DNA from: a virus
Reading direction: 5' to 3' (one strand)
Length of the DNA stretch: 20,767 nucleotides
IMG/VR virus record: IMGVR_UViG_3300042691_042633
Span: 1 to 20,767 of that record
Shown here in pieces: positions 1 to 6,791 of this stretch. The notes under the pieces were generated by a model. The model did not search any database, was not told the DNA's origin, and saw nothing but the letters and a program-made list of their open reading frames with translations. A program made the position numbers and the translations under genes. The first letter of the stretch is position 1. Each line of letters begins with the position of its first letter.

Positions 1-2
1 CA

Positions 3-1331
3 ACGGCGATCGCCACCCAATCCGACGGTCAAGAACAGCGGCGGGCCATGTGGAGCCAACCGCTAATCGTGGCTAACTTGGCCGGTCGGGCAGTAGACAA
101 AATCGAGCTTGATTATTTATTGGATTTCCACGCCAGCGTTAAGGGTTCCGCCTATGGTTTTCGCCTTAGAGATTGGAGTGATTATCAGTCAGGTCTAACG
201 GCGATCGGCACAGGCAACGGAACCACCCAAACTTGGCAACTGGTCAAACGTTACACCGTGGGCAGTTACACCACAACCCGACCCATCACCAAACCCGTTG
301 CCAATACCCTTACCCTGTACCTGAACGGAATCGCCACCGCTACAGGATGGAGCCTGAACACCACAACCGGCGTGTTAACCACTACCCTAACCGGGGCGAT
401 CGCCGTTGACTTTGAGTTTGACGTACCTGTCAGGTTTGCAGAAGACCAAATAAAATTCACCTTTGAAGCCGCCGATCCCTTCGATTCTGCCCGTAGAATT
501 TTCACCCTCGATGCCCTGACCTGCACAGAAATCAGATTAGAGCCGACCATCTACCCGGCGATCGAGCCCTTACCGCCATCAATGCCCCTATTCAATTTGG
601 GCTACGACTACGGAACCAACGGCGGGCCACAATTCGATACCGGCATTGCTTCCACCGCATCCGAATTTGAAGCCCGCATCCCATACCTGGATTCCCCTAA
701 AGGATTTTGGAATATCGGCGATCAAACTCTTGACCGTGCCCAGGTTGACTATTTTCTAGCGTTTTATCGCCTATGCCGTGGGATGGCCGTGCCGTTTTTG
801 TTCAAAGATTGGCAGACCGAAACCACCAAACCCGTCCGGTTTGCAGAGGACAGAATTAGTCTTCAATTCAATGCCTATCGCCCCCATGATCAACAGGTCA
901 TTTTTTATCTGGGCGGATTGGCGATCGTGGAAAACCCACCTCCCATCATTCCCACATGGACTCTACGCCTACGATACAAAGACAATACATCCGGCCCATT
1001 CACGAATTTACTTTTAACTTTTGAGGCTTTATCTGTTGAATCTATTTTGTTAGGAGAACTGAATAACTTCTCTAACGGTATAGGTACTTCTGGCTTTCCC
1101 TCAATAAATTACGTCGCACAAACCGTAGGGGGAGAAACACTTTATATTCAGGTTTCAATCATAGATGCTAATAATAATATTCGGTATTTAAGTAGTAGCG
1201 ATTTAATCGAACCCACCGATATAGAGTCAAGCAGCAATCCTAAAATTGGATGGGTAATTGTAGGGAATCCACCGGGAGGGGGCAGTGGTGACTTGCGATT
1301 GTTTGAGTTTGTTAGCTTGGTGCAAAATTAA
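3..1331 (+). CDS. DUF2460/TIGR02217-type distal tail protein, two domain copies, 5' partial
   Basis: Virion tail protein of the DUF2460 family, which in gene transfer agents and siphophages forms the distal tail/baseplate ring. An ATG exists at 48, but the frame is open to the window edge, and the residues before it (GQEQRRAMWS) match the family's conserved N-terminal E-Q-R-x-x-x-W-S motif, so the real start lies to the left. Counting from the ATG at 48, the first copy covers about 1-165: YGFRLRDWSDYQSG, then LVKRYTVGS...TTRPITKPVA and FEFDVPVRFAEDQI, all family hallmarks. A second, shorter copy covers about 183-292, restarting with GYDYGTNGGP and repeating FLFKDW and PVRFAEDRI. Residues 300-427 are unrecognised and could be receptor-facing. 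The stop overlaps the convergent 298-residue gene by four bases. Confidence 0.8.
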   Translation, partial: TAIATQSDGQEQRRAMWSQPLIVANLAGRAVDKIELDYLLDFHASVKGSAYGFRLRDWSDYQSGLTAIGTGNGTTQTWQLVKRYTVGSYTTTRPITKPVANTLTLYLNGIATATGWSLNTTTGVLTTTLTGAIAVDFEFDVPVRFAEDQIKFTFEAADPFDSARRIFTLDALTCTEIRLEPTIYPAIEPLPPSMPLFNLGYDYGTNGGPQFDTGIASTASEFEARIPYLDSPKGFWNIGDQTLDRAQVDYFLAFYRLCRGMAVPFLFKDWQTETTKPVRFAEDRISLQFNAYRPHDQQVIFYLGGLAIVENPPPIIPTWTLRLRYKDNTSGPFTNLLLTFEALSVESILLGELNNFSNGIGTSGFPSINYVAQTVGGETLYIQVSIIDANNNIRYLSSSDLIEPTDIESSSNPKIGWVIVGNPPGGGSGDLRLFEFVSLVQN

Positions 1332-2224
1332 GCGATTGAAGAATAACACCGCATCAATAATACTTTTCCTGCAAAGTTTCCCACTGGTAAATACCAAGGA
1401 CTACCACTATCTGGGAATACGCTCCCTTGAATTTTAACGGGCTTCAAATAAGTGTAGCTACCCGTTCCTAGTAACAGGTTAGGGGCGCGACCTATAACAG
1501 GAAATCCCAGCGTTGCATTATTTTCGTAAACCCATAAATCGGTAGCCCATTGACTCCCTGGGGTTTGTCCATCAGAGCATGATATACCATAAGCAGCTCT
1601 ACCTGATTGCAATAAGGCTTTATTCGCTCCAGCTATAAAGTGGGACGCAAAACTTGTAGACTGCAACGCACTGAATGTACTTTGTTTTATATTGATTATA
1701 ATGTATCTCTTTTGGTCACTTTGCGTATAGTAATTAAAATTTGTATTGACATTTAGTAGTTGTGCCATATACAAAAATACAGGTTGCCTTTCCCATGCTG
1801 TCCTGGTTGAGTTGTATTTAAAGGTAAACCAAGAAAAGTTGTTGGGTGATGCGTTTACGACATAATCGTGGCCATTTTGTATCGGGATGCCAATGATGTC
1901 GGATAACTCAAAATTACTAGTTGCGTGGTTAATGTGGATTATAGAGTTTTGGGCGTAAACTCCTAATGACACCGATCTTCCGACTGGCGTAAAAGTAAAG
2001 AAAGGTGAAAAGCTACCGGGGAAAGTCCAGTTCCCCCGCAAGAAATGGCTGGCATATCCGACAGTGGGCATCATGTTTGCCATATCAGTCCAGAAATCTG
2101 TGTTGCTGGCATTATCAGATATAGACTTAAACCAATAGGTAGACGGAAAGGCTATATCATGCGTTCCCCATTGACAATCTCCCAAGTATTTGTTGCTAGC
2201 CGTATCACTGTAGACTGTACTCAT
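1328..2224 (-). CDS. Unrecognised 298-aa protein at end of tail-tip operon
   Basis: I do not recognise a family. The protein is rich in aromatic residues, Ser, Asn and Gly, with few charged runs, no signal peptide and no membrane segment. That composition fits an extracellular beta-rich virion protein. It is the last gene of a leftward operon that begins with the tail-tip protein at 4719, and it starts only three bases after the stop of the 57-aa gene. No Shine-Dalgarno is visible before its ATG, so translation probably depends on coupling to the gene before it. The position, last after the tip protein, is where siphophages place receptor-binding or fibre-accessory proteins; that role is inferred. 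Its end overlaps the convergent DUF2460 gene. Confidence 0.6.
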   Translation of the reverse strand: MSTVYSDTASNKYLGDCQWGTHDIAFPSTYWFKSISDNASNTDFWTDMANMMPTVGYASHFLRGNWTFPGSFSPFFTFTPVGRSVSLGVYAQNSIIHINHATSNFELSDIIGIPIQNGHDYVVNASPNNFSWFTFKYNSTRTAWERQPVFLYMAQLLNVNTNFNYYTQSDQKRYIIINIKQSTFSALQSTSFASHFIAGANKALLQSGRAAYGISCSDGQTPGSQWATDLWVYENNATLGFPVIGRAPNLLLGTGSYTYLKPVKIQGSVFPDSGSPWYLPVGNFAGKVLLMRCYSSIA

Positions 2225-2227
2225 GTT

Positions 2228-2401
2228 TTAAGGCGCTTGTGCGAAGCTATAATCTGGCGTAGTTTGTGGGCAATAATTAACTGTATTAAAACTTATATTG
2301 AGATTGTAATTAATTGTGTAGTCAGGAGTAGTCTGTGGGCAATACCTTGGGTAATCAGAAGGGACTGGGGGTAGTTTATTTTCTATAAAATACCATCTCA
2401 T
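2228..2401 (-). CDS. 57-aa small protein with duplicated YCPQTTPDY motif
   Basis: A 57-codon frame whose ATG overlaps the stop of the tail-tip gene in an ATGA arrangement, and whose stop is three bases before the next gene, so it fills the gap exactly. The nonapeptide YCPQTTPDY occurs twice, at residues 20-28 and 43-51. The two DNA copies differ at several third-codon positions but encode the same peptide, which argues that the protein sequence is under selection. Residues 29-42 between them are Asn/Ile/Tyr rich. Function is unknown; the operon position suggests a tail-tip or fibre accessory protein. It could be a small linker or a strand-swapping peptide with one Cys per repeat, but this is speculation. 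Confidence 0.6.
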   Translation of the reverse strand: MRWYFIENKLPPVPSDYPRYCPQTTPDYTINYNLNISFNTVNYCPQTTPDYSFAQAP

Positions 2402-4719
2402 AAAGCCTCCAACATTATTGTAAATTCAACGTCTAAGGCAGCGCTATTAGCAGTAGAAACAATCGTTACCCGTTGCCCTGTTGTGACCGTGTTAGCCGCT
2501 GTTGCTGTTACTAATTGTTCGGTAGAAGTGACGCTAACCGCACTTAGTCCGGTCACGTTCGTTCCGTTAATTTGAATAGCCCAAGCACAAGTTCCTGACG
2601 CTGATTTTACCCTCAAGTTAAGGATTTTGTAGGAACGATCTGGTTTAAACAAAGGATAGGTTTTGTTGGCAATTGTTTCAATAAATCCACCGTAGGGAAA
2701 TATATTGGCGTAAATTGTAGGGAATGTTTCTAAGCTTCCATCCCCCCGCAAATATTGGCTAGTTGTGCCGGTGGGATTGTCTAACTTACCTGCTAACGCC
2801 GTATTAATGTCATCAAGTTCCGTTTGCAAATCTTCCTGATCTGCCAACGTCCCCCCAATACCACCCCAGTCAACACCTGAAGCGGAAACAATCACAAAAT
2901 CAGTCAGTGATTGACCCGTTCCGGCTGGGTTGGTAACGACGATTTTCCCCGTTGTTGTGCTTGCCCCCACGATCGCCGTTAAAGTCAAGTCATTTACTAC
3001 GGTTAAGCCGGTCATAGCAACGCCGTCAATTGTGACACCTGTGGCCCCGGTAAATTTTGACCCGACAATCGTAATTGTGGAACCGATCGCCCCTTGGGAT
3101 GGGGAAAAACTCAGGACTTTAGGTAAGTTGGCATAGGGATCGGATGGCAGGTTTATGGGGGGCGGGGGAGTGGCCGGGGTTGGTTGTCCGCCATAGGAAA
3201 TATTGATCGCCGTGCCGTTGGTGATTCCGCCGCCAATAGTCGGGGTGACAGTTCCGGTGGTGGTGTTGACGGTGTAATCTGTACCAACGACAAACAAATT
3301 GCCAAGATTGTCATAAACCGAGACAGCATAGATATTTTGTTGAGCCAGGGCGATCGGGGTTCCTTGGGTAGCAGTGGCGGTTTCCCCTTGGGCGGCAACG
3401 GCGGTGTATTGGTTGTTGTAAATCGTGGAATCATAGGCATAGGCTTCGATTTCAATAACCCCATTGGCCCCATGATTGAGGCGTTTAATTTGCAAAAATT
3501 GGGGATCGCCGTCTCGGAATTCACAGTTGATTACGTCCCCCGCTTCCAAACCGCAATACCGCCCCAACACCGAAAATTTATAGGTTCGCCGTCGTTGCCA
3601 GGCCAATAACAAAATTCGATTAGCAATGTTCAACGCTTCGGTTTCTGTCAACGTCAGGTTAGATAGATCAACCTCCTCAATGTTTTTGTTCTCACTTAAA
3701 ACGATCTCAAAACTAACCTTTTCCCCTGGTAGATAGTCGTTGTTGAAATCCGAAAACTTGATCCGTACTTGGGTGGGAAGCTGGGCAATGTCTTGGTCAA
3801 TCTCCTCAGTGAAAACATCCCCCCGTTCACTGCCATCTTCCCGCCCTGCCATTTGGCTACGGGAAAAGTACACGCTAGAAGTTGGCCTGTTTTGTTTGAT
3901 AAATTTTAGGGATTCCCCGGTATCTACGACTTCAAAGTTGTAAGCCCATTGCAATTGGGTCAGCTTGTCCGCCACGGTGGAGGGGTAGGCGACAAAGCCC
4001 CTGACTGACACGGTGTCTAGTTCTGTGGTGTCAAATTGATCGGAAGTGTACCCAGCTTTTTCTAAAATCTTGCCGATGATTTCACCCAAATAAATCGGAT
4101 TACCACTGGCATGGGTATCGATCGCCGCTTCGAGATCGGGATAACGAGAATTGAAAAGGTTGCCATCTGAGTTGTTGAGGCGTAGGCGTTTGATGGCGGA
4201 ATAACAGCGGCCATGGTAGGCGATTTGGTTAGACCCCATAAAGTTGAGGGTGGGGTCGGAACTGGTTTGATCGCCGTAATAGTTGGCCACTTCCAACCCT
4301 GCAAACCGGCCCCAATAGGTTCCCAATATTCCATCAACCGAACCGTTTGAGTAGTAAAGCTCACGGTTAAACCAGATTTTTTTAACTTCCTGCCCGTCGT
4401 CTAGCGGTGGATTGGCCGCCCAGAGTACGCCCAAATTTCCGTAATAGATATAGGTCAGGATTGTTTCTCTGGCAACGGGGTCAAAATAATCATCCCGTTC
4501 CCAATCCGGCGGAACTTGGGCAGCAACATAAATCCCCCGGACTCTCACCTTGCCGTAAATATCAGGGATGTTTTCCCCGTAGGCGGAGTTGGGATAGTCA
4601 AAATTTTCAAGCCGGTTAACCTCTCGCTGGGTAACGGGCTTGGTTTGTTTGTTGAACAGCGATAACAACGCGGATGCGCCAAAGCTGACAGCGGTGGAAA
4701 TCAGGAAGTTTGCAACCAT
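2398..4719 (-). CDS. Tail-tip/baseplate hub protein (phage-tail_3-like) with TIG domain and fibre motifs
   Basis: A large virion protein at the tail tip, the counterpart of lambda J or GTA hub proteins. It opens with a hydrophobic, Ala/Ser-rich segment (about residues 3-22), as such tip proteins often do. The hub portion around residues 210-280 carries the family-like LGEIIGKILEKAGY and a following VRGFVAYPSTVADKL...LQWAYNFEVV pattern. Residues 533-613 form an IPT/TIG immunoglobulin-like domain (FSPSQGAIGSTITIVGSKF). At 618-632 stands WGGIGGTLADQEDLQ and at 656-662 YLRGDGS, motifs shared by many phage tail fibres; a beta-rich C-terminal domain follows. The gene heads a leftward three-gene operon, opposite in strand to the DUF2460 gene. 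The start shows only a weak G-rich ribosome site. Confidence 0.75.
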   Translation of the reverse strand: MVANFLISTAVSFGASALLSLFNKQTKPVTQREVNRLENFDYPNSAYGENIPDIYGKVRVRGIYVAAQVPPDWERDDYFDPVARETILTYIYYGNLGVLWAANPPLDDGQEVKKIWFNRELYYSNGSVDGILGTYWGRFAGLEVANYYGDQTSSDPTLNFMGSNQIAYHGRCYSAIKRLRLNNSDGNLFNSRYPDLEAAIDTHASGNPIYLGEIIGKILEKAGYTSDQFDTTELDTVSVRGFVAYPSTVADKLTQLQWAYNFEVVDTGESLKFIKQNRPTSSVYFSRSQMAGREDGSERGDVFTEEIDQDIAQLPTQVRIKFSDFNNDYLPGEKVSFEIVLSENKNIEEVDLSNLTLTETEALNIANRILLLAWQRRRTYKFSVLGRYCGLEAGDVINCEFRDGDPQFLQIKRLNHGANGVIEIEAYAYDSTIYNNQYTAVAAQGETATATQGTPIALAQQNIYAVSVYDNLGNLFVVGTDYTVNTTTGTVTPTIGGGITNGTAINISYGGQPTPATPPPPINLPSDPYANLPKVLSFSPSQGAIGSTITIVGSKFTGATGVTIDGVAMTGLTVVNDLTLTAIVGASTTTGKIVVTNPAGTGQSLTDFVIVSASGVDWGGIGGTLADQEDLQTELDDINTALAGKLDNPTGTTSQYLRGDGSLETFPTIYANIFPYGGFIETIANKTYPLFKPDRSYKILNLRVKSASGTCAWAIQINGTNVTGLSAVSVTSTEQLVTATAANTVTTGQRVTIVSTANSAALDVEFTIMLEAL

Positions 4720-4740
4720 GCCCCAACCCTAAACTTGTAC

Positions 4741-4772
4741 AAAAAATCCCGACCAAACGGCGATCGGGTTTT
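4741..4772 (-). terminator. Terminator-like hairpin downstream of integrase
   Basis: CCCGA (4748-4752) pairs with TCGGG (4764-4768) around an 11-base loop. Read leftward, the second arm is followed by A then six T residues, the usual form of an intrinsic terminator; read rightward it is followed by only four T. It would end the integrase transcript. It sits only 23 bases before the tail-tip start codon, so it could instead act in that gene's leader. Confidence 0.45.
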
Positions 4773-4850
4773 GATGTCGTGCTTTAGTTAAACCTTGCCT
4801 CAGTCCCCATCTTAGCTTTTTCCCTAATGCTTCCCTAAATAGTTTTTGGT

Positions 4851-4870
4851 TTTGGTAGATTTTGGTAGAT
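4851..4870. repeat. Tandem 10-bp repeat TTTGGTAGAT x2
   Basis: Two perfect head-to-tail copies of TTTGGTAGAT, preceded by a partial copy (TTTTTGGT at 4843-4850). They lie in the integrase-proximal gap and might be integrase or accessory-factor sites; that role is a guess from position. Confidence 0.5.
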
Positions 4871-4945
4871 TTATCTCCCACTAAAAGCCTTGATTTTGTT
4901 AGGTTTTACGGTGGTTTCAGGTTTTCGGATGTTGCCGATCAACGC

Positions 4946-4984
4946 ATAGGCACTCTGTCTAGGGTGACTCTGAATCGTGCCTAT
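4946..4984. repeat. 8-bp inverted repeat ATAGGCAC/GTGCCTAT
   Basis: ATAGGCAC at 4946-4953 and its exact reverse complement at 4977-4984 are separated by 23 bases. They could form a hairpin or mark protein-binding sites near attP. The arms are too far apart to be a standard tyrosine-recombinase core with a 6-8 bp overlap. Confidence 0.5.
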
Positions 4985-5018
4985 CTAAAGGGTTTTGGCT
5001 TCTGCCATTTTGCTTTGC

Positions 5019-6059
5019 CTAAATCTTCCCTAGTATTTTCCCCATGCTGATCTCGTCGATATAGCTGTGGTAGTGGCGATAGTGAATCTCTATGCCGTGG
5101 CCCATCAACCGAGAGGCGATCGCCGAATCAACTCCCTTCAGGGCACATCGGACGGCGAAGGCATCCCGCAATCCGTAGGCGGTGAATCCTAGCTTGAAGG
5201 GTCTGAAGCCGCTACAGATTCTTGATCCTAGGTCTTTGTTGGTTTCGGTTCCTTTTAGTTGGAAGTTTGGCCAATGGCGATCGCCTAAGTCAAACAATTC
5301 CACCCAATCGGATGGAACGGGCCAGACTTTTCGGGAACCTGTTTTGGTGTCTTCGTGGGTGGCGATGATGGGGAATTGGCTTAGGTCTAGTTGGAATAGT
5401 TCATGGGGGCGGAGTCCATAAGTGGCCAGGATTCCGGCGATCCAACGCCATCCTTTGTTGTCTATTTTTTGCAGAGCTTTTATGATTTCGGCATCACTGG
5501 GAACGTGCCTTTTTTTGGCTTTCCATTTCCCTCTCAATGGTGCAAATTCTTTAGGCCAATCGAGTTTATGCAGGTCGGACAGAGCTTTGTAGGCTTGATA
5601 GGCGTGTTTTCGGTAGAAGCTATCAACGTCAAATTTCAATAATGTCTCTTTTATAACGGCGATAGTGAAGGGTTCATCCTGGGGCAGGTAGTCAAAATAA
5701 CGCTGGTAGTGGCTCCGGTATCCGTCTTCTGTGGTGGCGTTTTTGGGTCTGGTTTCCCAGAAGTATTTTTCATATTCGGCGATCGCGGTTTCACAATTAT
5801 TTTTTATGTCTAAGGCTGATTGTGGTGTCCAGTCTATCCAATCAAAACGGTCAAATATCAAGTCGCTTTCCAATCTTTGCGCTTTGCCGAATGCGGATTT
5901 AATGCCTTGGTCTGTGGCGGGGCATCCGGTTTTAATTTCGTGTTGTTTCCATGCGCCTTCCCCATTTTTGGGCGGCAGTGTGGCCCGCAAATATAACCGG
6001 CTTCCCTTCTGTCGGATTTTTACTCTGTCTAGTTTGGCGTTATGGCGATCGAGGGTCAT
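5019..6059 (-). CDS. int: Tyrosine recombinase integrase
   Basis: Site-specific integrase that would recombine phage attP with a host attB. The catalytic pattern is visible: Arg217 in ATYGLRPHEL, a Lys in the beta-hairpin TKTGSRKVW (239-246), the second box YGLRDAFAVRC (295-305) with Tyr295 in place of the usual His and Arg298 present, His321 in LMGHG, and the likely nucleophile Tyr330 in RHYHSYI. The N-terminal 180 residues form the arm/core-binding part, with a basic start. Length of 346 residues is normal. The ATG overlaps the stop of the preceding HTH gene (ATGA), so the two form one leftward operon, and a terminator-like hairpin lies beyond its end. The fold and remaining catalytic residues support an active enzyme despite the His-to-Tyr change, which is seen in some relatives. 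Confidence 0.9.
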   Translation of the reverse strand: MTLDRHNAKLDRVKIRQKGSRLYLRATLPPKNGEGAWKQHEIKTGCPATDQGIKSAFGKAQRLESDLIFDRFDWIDWTPQSALDIKNNCETAIAEYEKYFWETRPKNATTEDGYRSHYQRYFDYLPQDEPFTIAVIKETLLKFDVDSFYRKHAYQAYKALSDLHKLDWPKEFAPLRGKWKAKKRHVPSDAEIIKALQKIDNKGWRWIAGILATYGLRPHELFQLDLSQFPIIATHEDTKTGSRKVWPVPSDWVELFDLGDRHWPNFQLKGTETNKDLGSRICSGFRPFKLGFTAYGLRDAFAVRCALKGVDSAIASRLMGHGIEIHYRHYHSYIDEISMGKILGKI

Positions 6060-6340
6060 TGATATTTTCCGCCGCTCTCACACACGGCTAGACGGCGATC
6101 GGGTTCAGCATCATGAGAAAAAAAGACAGAATCGCCACTCTTGTATACCAACCAAAAATAATCCTTGGCCACCGGGGGCAATGCGTTGATCAGCTTGTCC
6201 ACTTTTTTGTACCCGCTGTCAGTTTTGCCGTTCAGGAATCGAGACACGTCTGATTCTGCAACGCCACTAGACCGCGAAATATCAACCGCTCGAATATTGA
6301 ATTTTTGAATCGTGAGCTTAAAAGCCCGGCTCATGTCCAT
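6056..6340 (-). CDS. Small XRE-like HTH regulator co-transcribed with integrase
   Basis: A 94-residue DNA-binding protein. Residues about 7-55 fit an XRE/Cro-type five-helix domain: FNIRAVDISRSSGVAESDVSRFLNG places the recognition helix around VAESDVSRFLN. A short, less helical tail follows. It is divergent from the 80-aa HTH gene, with a shared control region of 117 bp between them, and is coupled to int by a four-base overlap. It is the best candidate for the lysogenic repressor, although it is short and lacks an obvious self-cleavage (LexA/S24) domain, which fits a system released by the antirepressor downstream. A role as integration or excision accessory factor is the alternative. Confidence 0.7.
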   Translation of the reverse strand: MDMSRAFKLTIQKFNIRAVDISRSSGVAESDVSRFLNGKTDSGYKKVDKLINALPPVAKDYFWLVYKSGDSVFFSHDAEPDRRLAVCESGGKYQ

Positions 6341-6362
6341 TGTGGTTCCACCTATATCGCTA

Positions 6363-6383
6363 AACCAATGCTAATTATTGGTT
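6363..6383. repeat. Inverted repeat AACCAAT-N7-ATTGGTT in the divergent control region
   Basis: Perfect 7-bp arms at 6363-6369 and 6377-6383. The right arm overlaps the first two bases of the adjacent operator-like palindrome. It may be a second regulator's site or a hairpin in the leftward leader. Confidence 0.5.
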
Positions 6384-6397
6384 GACGACTTCGTCAA
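6382..6397. promoter_or_regulatory. Operator-like palindrome O1
   Basis: TTGACGACTTCGTCAA, perfect 7-bp arms with a 2-base centre, in the gap between the two divergent regulators. Each end can also be read as a -35 hexamer (TTGACG). The leftward reading has TAGCAT 18 bases further on as a possible -10. It shares the form TTGACG-N4-CGTCAA with the site at 6721-6736. Confidence 0.6.
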
Positions 6398-6435
6398 TGC
6401 GTTATCAGACATAATCAATTGTGGTAACGTAGGAA

Positions 6436-6451
6436 TTGACCAATTCATCAA
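6436..6451. promoter_or_regulatory. Degenerate operator-like palindrome O2 over a ribosome site
   Basis: TTGACCAATTCATCAA keeps the 16-bp spacing of the other two sites; each half differs from TTGACG at one position. It overlaps the start of the AGAGG ribosome site (6451-6455) of the rightward 80-aa gene, so a bound repressor would block that gene. Confidence 0.4.
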
Positions 6452-6457
6452 GAGGCT

Positions 6458-6700
6458 ATGATAGTTAATTTCCAAGAGGCTAAATTGTCTGAATTGGAGT
6501 CTGTGACAGGGATTCCAAGTGAAATGTGGTGTCGCTGGTTTGCTGGGTATTACTCGATCTCAGGAAAATCCTTGTCAAAGGCCGCGAATGCACTCGGAGT
6601 AAGCACATCCACGCTTTTAGATCAAATCGAGAAGCGAAAACTCCTAAAGCAAGACATCGAGAAGCGAAAACTCCTAAAGCAAGACACAGTAAGCAATTAA
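6458..6700 (+). CDS. Small Cro/XRE-like regulator with duplicated basic tail
   Basis: An 80-residue protein divergent from the int operon. Residues 9-56 look like a small XRE-type domain: LSELESVTGIPSEMWCRWF followed by LSKAANALGVSTSTLLDQI, a pattern common in cyanobacterial and phage regulators. The C-terminus consists of IEKRKLLKQD repeated twice (residues 57-76), from a perfect 30-bp tandem duplication; it is strongly basic and could extend a DNA-contacting or dimerising helix. AGAGG lies seven bases before the ATG. By position it is the Cro-like partner of the 94-aa regulator, and the first gene of the rightward early transcript. A separate promoter/operator follows it, so it may be expressed apart from the antirepressor. 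Confidence 0.7.
   Translation: MIVNFQEAKLSELESVTGIPSEMWCRWFAGYYSISGKSLSKAANALGVSTSTLLDQIEKRKLLKQDIEKRKLLKQDTVSN
6626..6685 (+). repeat. Perfect 2 x 30-bp in-frame tandem duplication
   Basis: Copies at 6626-6655 and 6656-6685 are identical at all 30 positions, beginning ATCGAGAAGCG and ending AAAGCAAGAC. Because the unit is a multiple of three, it adds ten residues without shifting the frame of the regulator gene. Lack of any difference between copies points to a recent event. Confidence 0.95.
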
Positions 6701-6720
6701 TTTTTTTTTGGACTTTCCTC

Positions 6721-6749
6721 TTGACGTATCCGTCAAGACTGTGTATTGT
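6721..6749 (+). promoter_or_regulatory. Early promoter with overlapping operator O3
   Basis: TTGACG (6721-6726), a 17-base spacer and TATTGT (6744-6749) form a good sigma-70 promoter for the antirepressor gene. The palindrome TTGACGTATCCGTCAA (6721-6736), with 6-bp arms, covers the -35 box, so a bound protein would block RNA polymerase. It matches the operator at 6382-6397 in every arm position. Confidence 0.65.
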
Positions 6750-6791
6750 TAATGAATGACTTGCATATTCATCAAGTGAGGTTATCCACCA

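Larger units (their letters stand above)
4720..5018. other. Gene-free stretch between tail operon and integrase; candidate attP region
   Basis: This 299-bp stretch has no convincing gene; a rightward 62-codon frame beginning at 4862 runs into the integrase antisense and looks spurious. It holds a hairpin next to the tail gene, a tandem pair of a 10-bp T-rich unit, TTCCCTAA at 4820-4827 and 4831-4838 with TTCCCTAG at 5026-5033 just inside the integrase gene, and an 8-bp inverted repeat. Temperate phages normally carry attP beside int and between int and the tail genes, with repeated short arm sites for integrase. The position and repeats fit, but I cannot identify a core sequence or a matching tRNA fragment. 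Confidence 0.4.

Noticed and set aside
2045-2374. Rightward 109-codon frame
   Set aside because: Antisense to the 298-aa and 57-aa genes, which are coupled in an operon; no motif in the rightward frame.
3184-3609. Rightward 141-codon frame and leftward 123-codon frame over the tail-tip gene
   Set aside because: Both are antisense or out-of-frame shadows of a clear tail-tip protein; they are Gly/Pro/Ile-rich without domain patterns and have no ribosome sites.
4720-5018. Fragment of a tRNA gene as attachment core
   Set aside because: I looked for a T-arm and acceptor 3' end (GGTTCGAATC-type) and found none that fits; the core remains unidentified.
4862-5050. Rightward 62-codon frame in the gap next to int
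   Set aside because: It runs into the int gene antisense, has no ribosome site and a low-complexity Phe-rich sequence; the region fits attP better.
5731-6189. Rightward 152-codon frame
   Set aside because: Antisense to integrase and the HTH regulator, both of which have recognised motifs.
6626-6685. CRISPR-like repeats
   Set aside because: The two units are directly adjacent with no spacer, coding and in frame; this is a tandem duplication.
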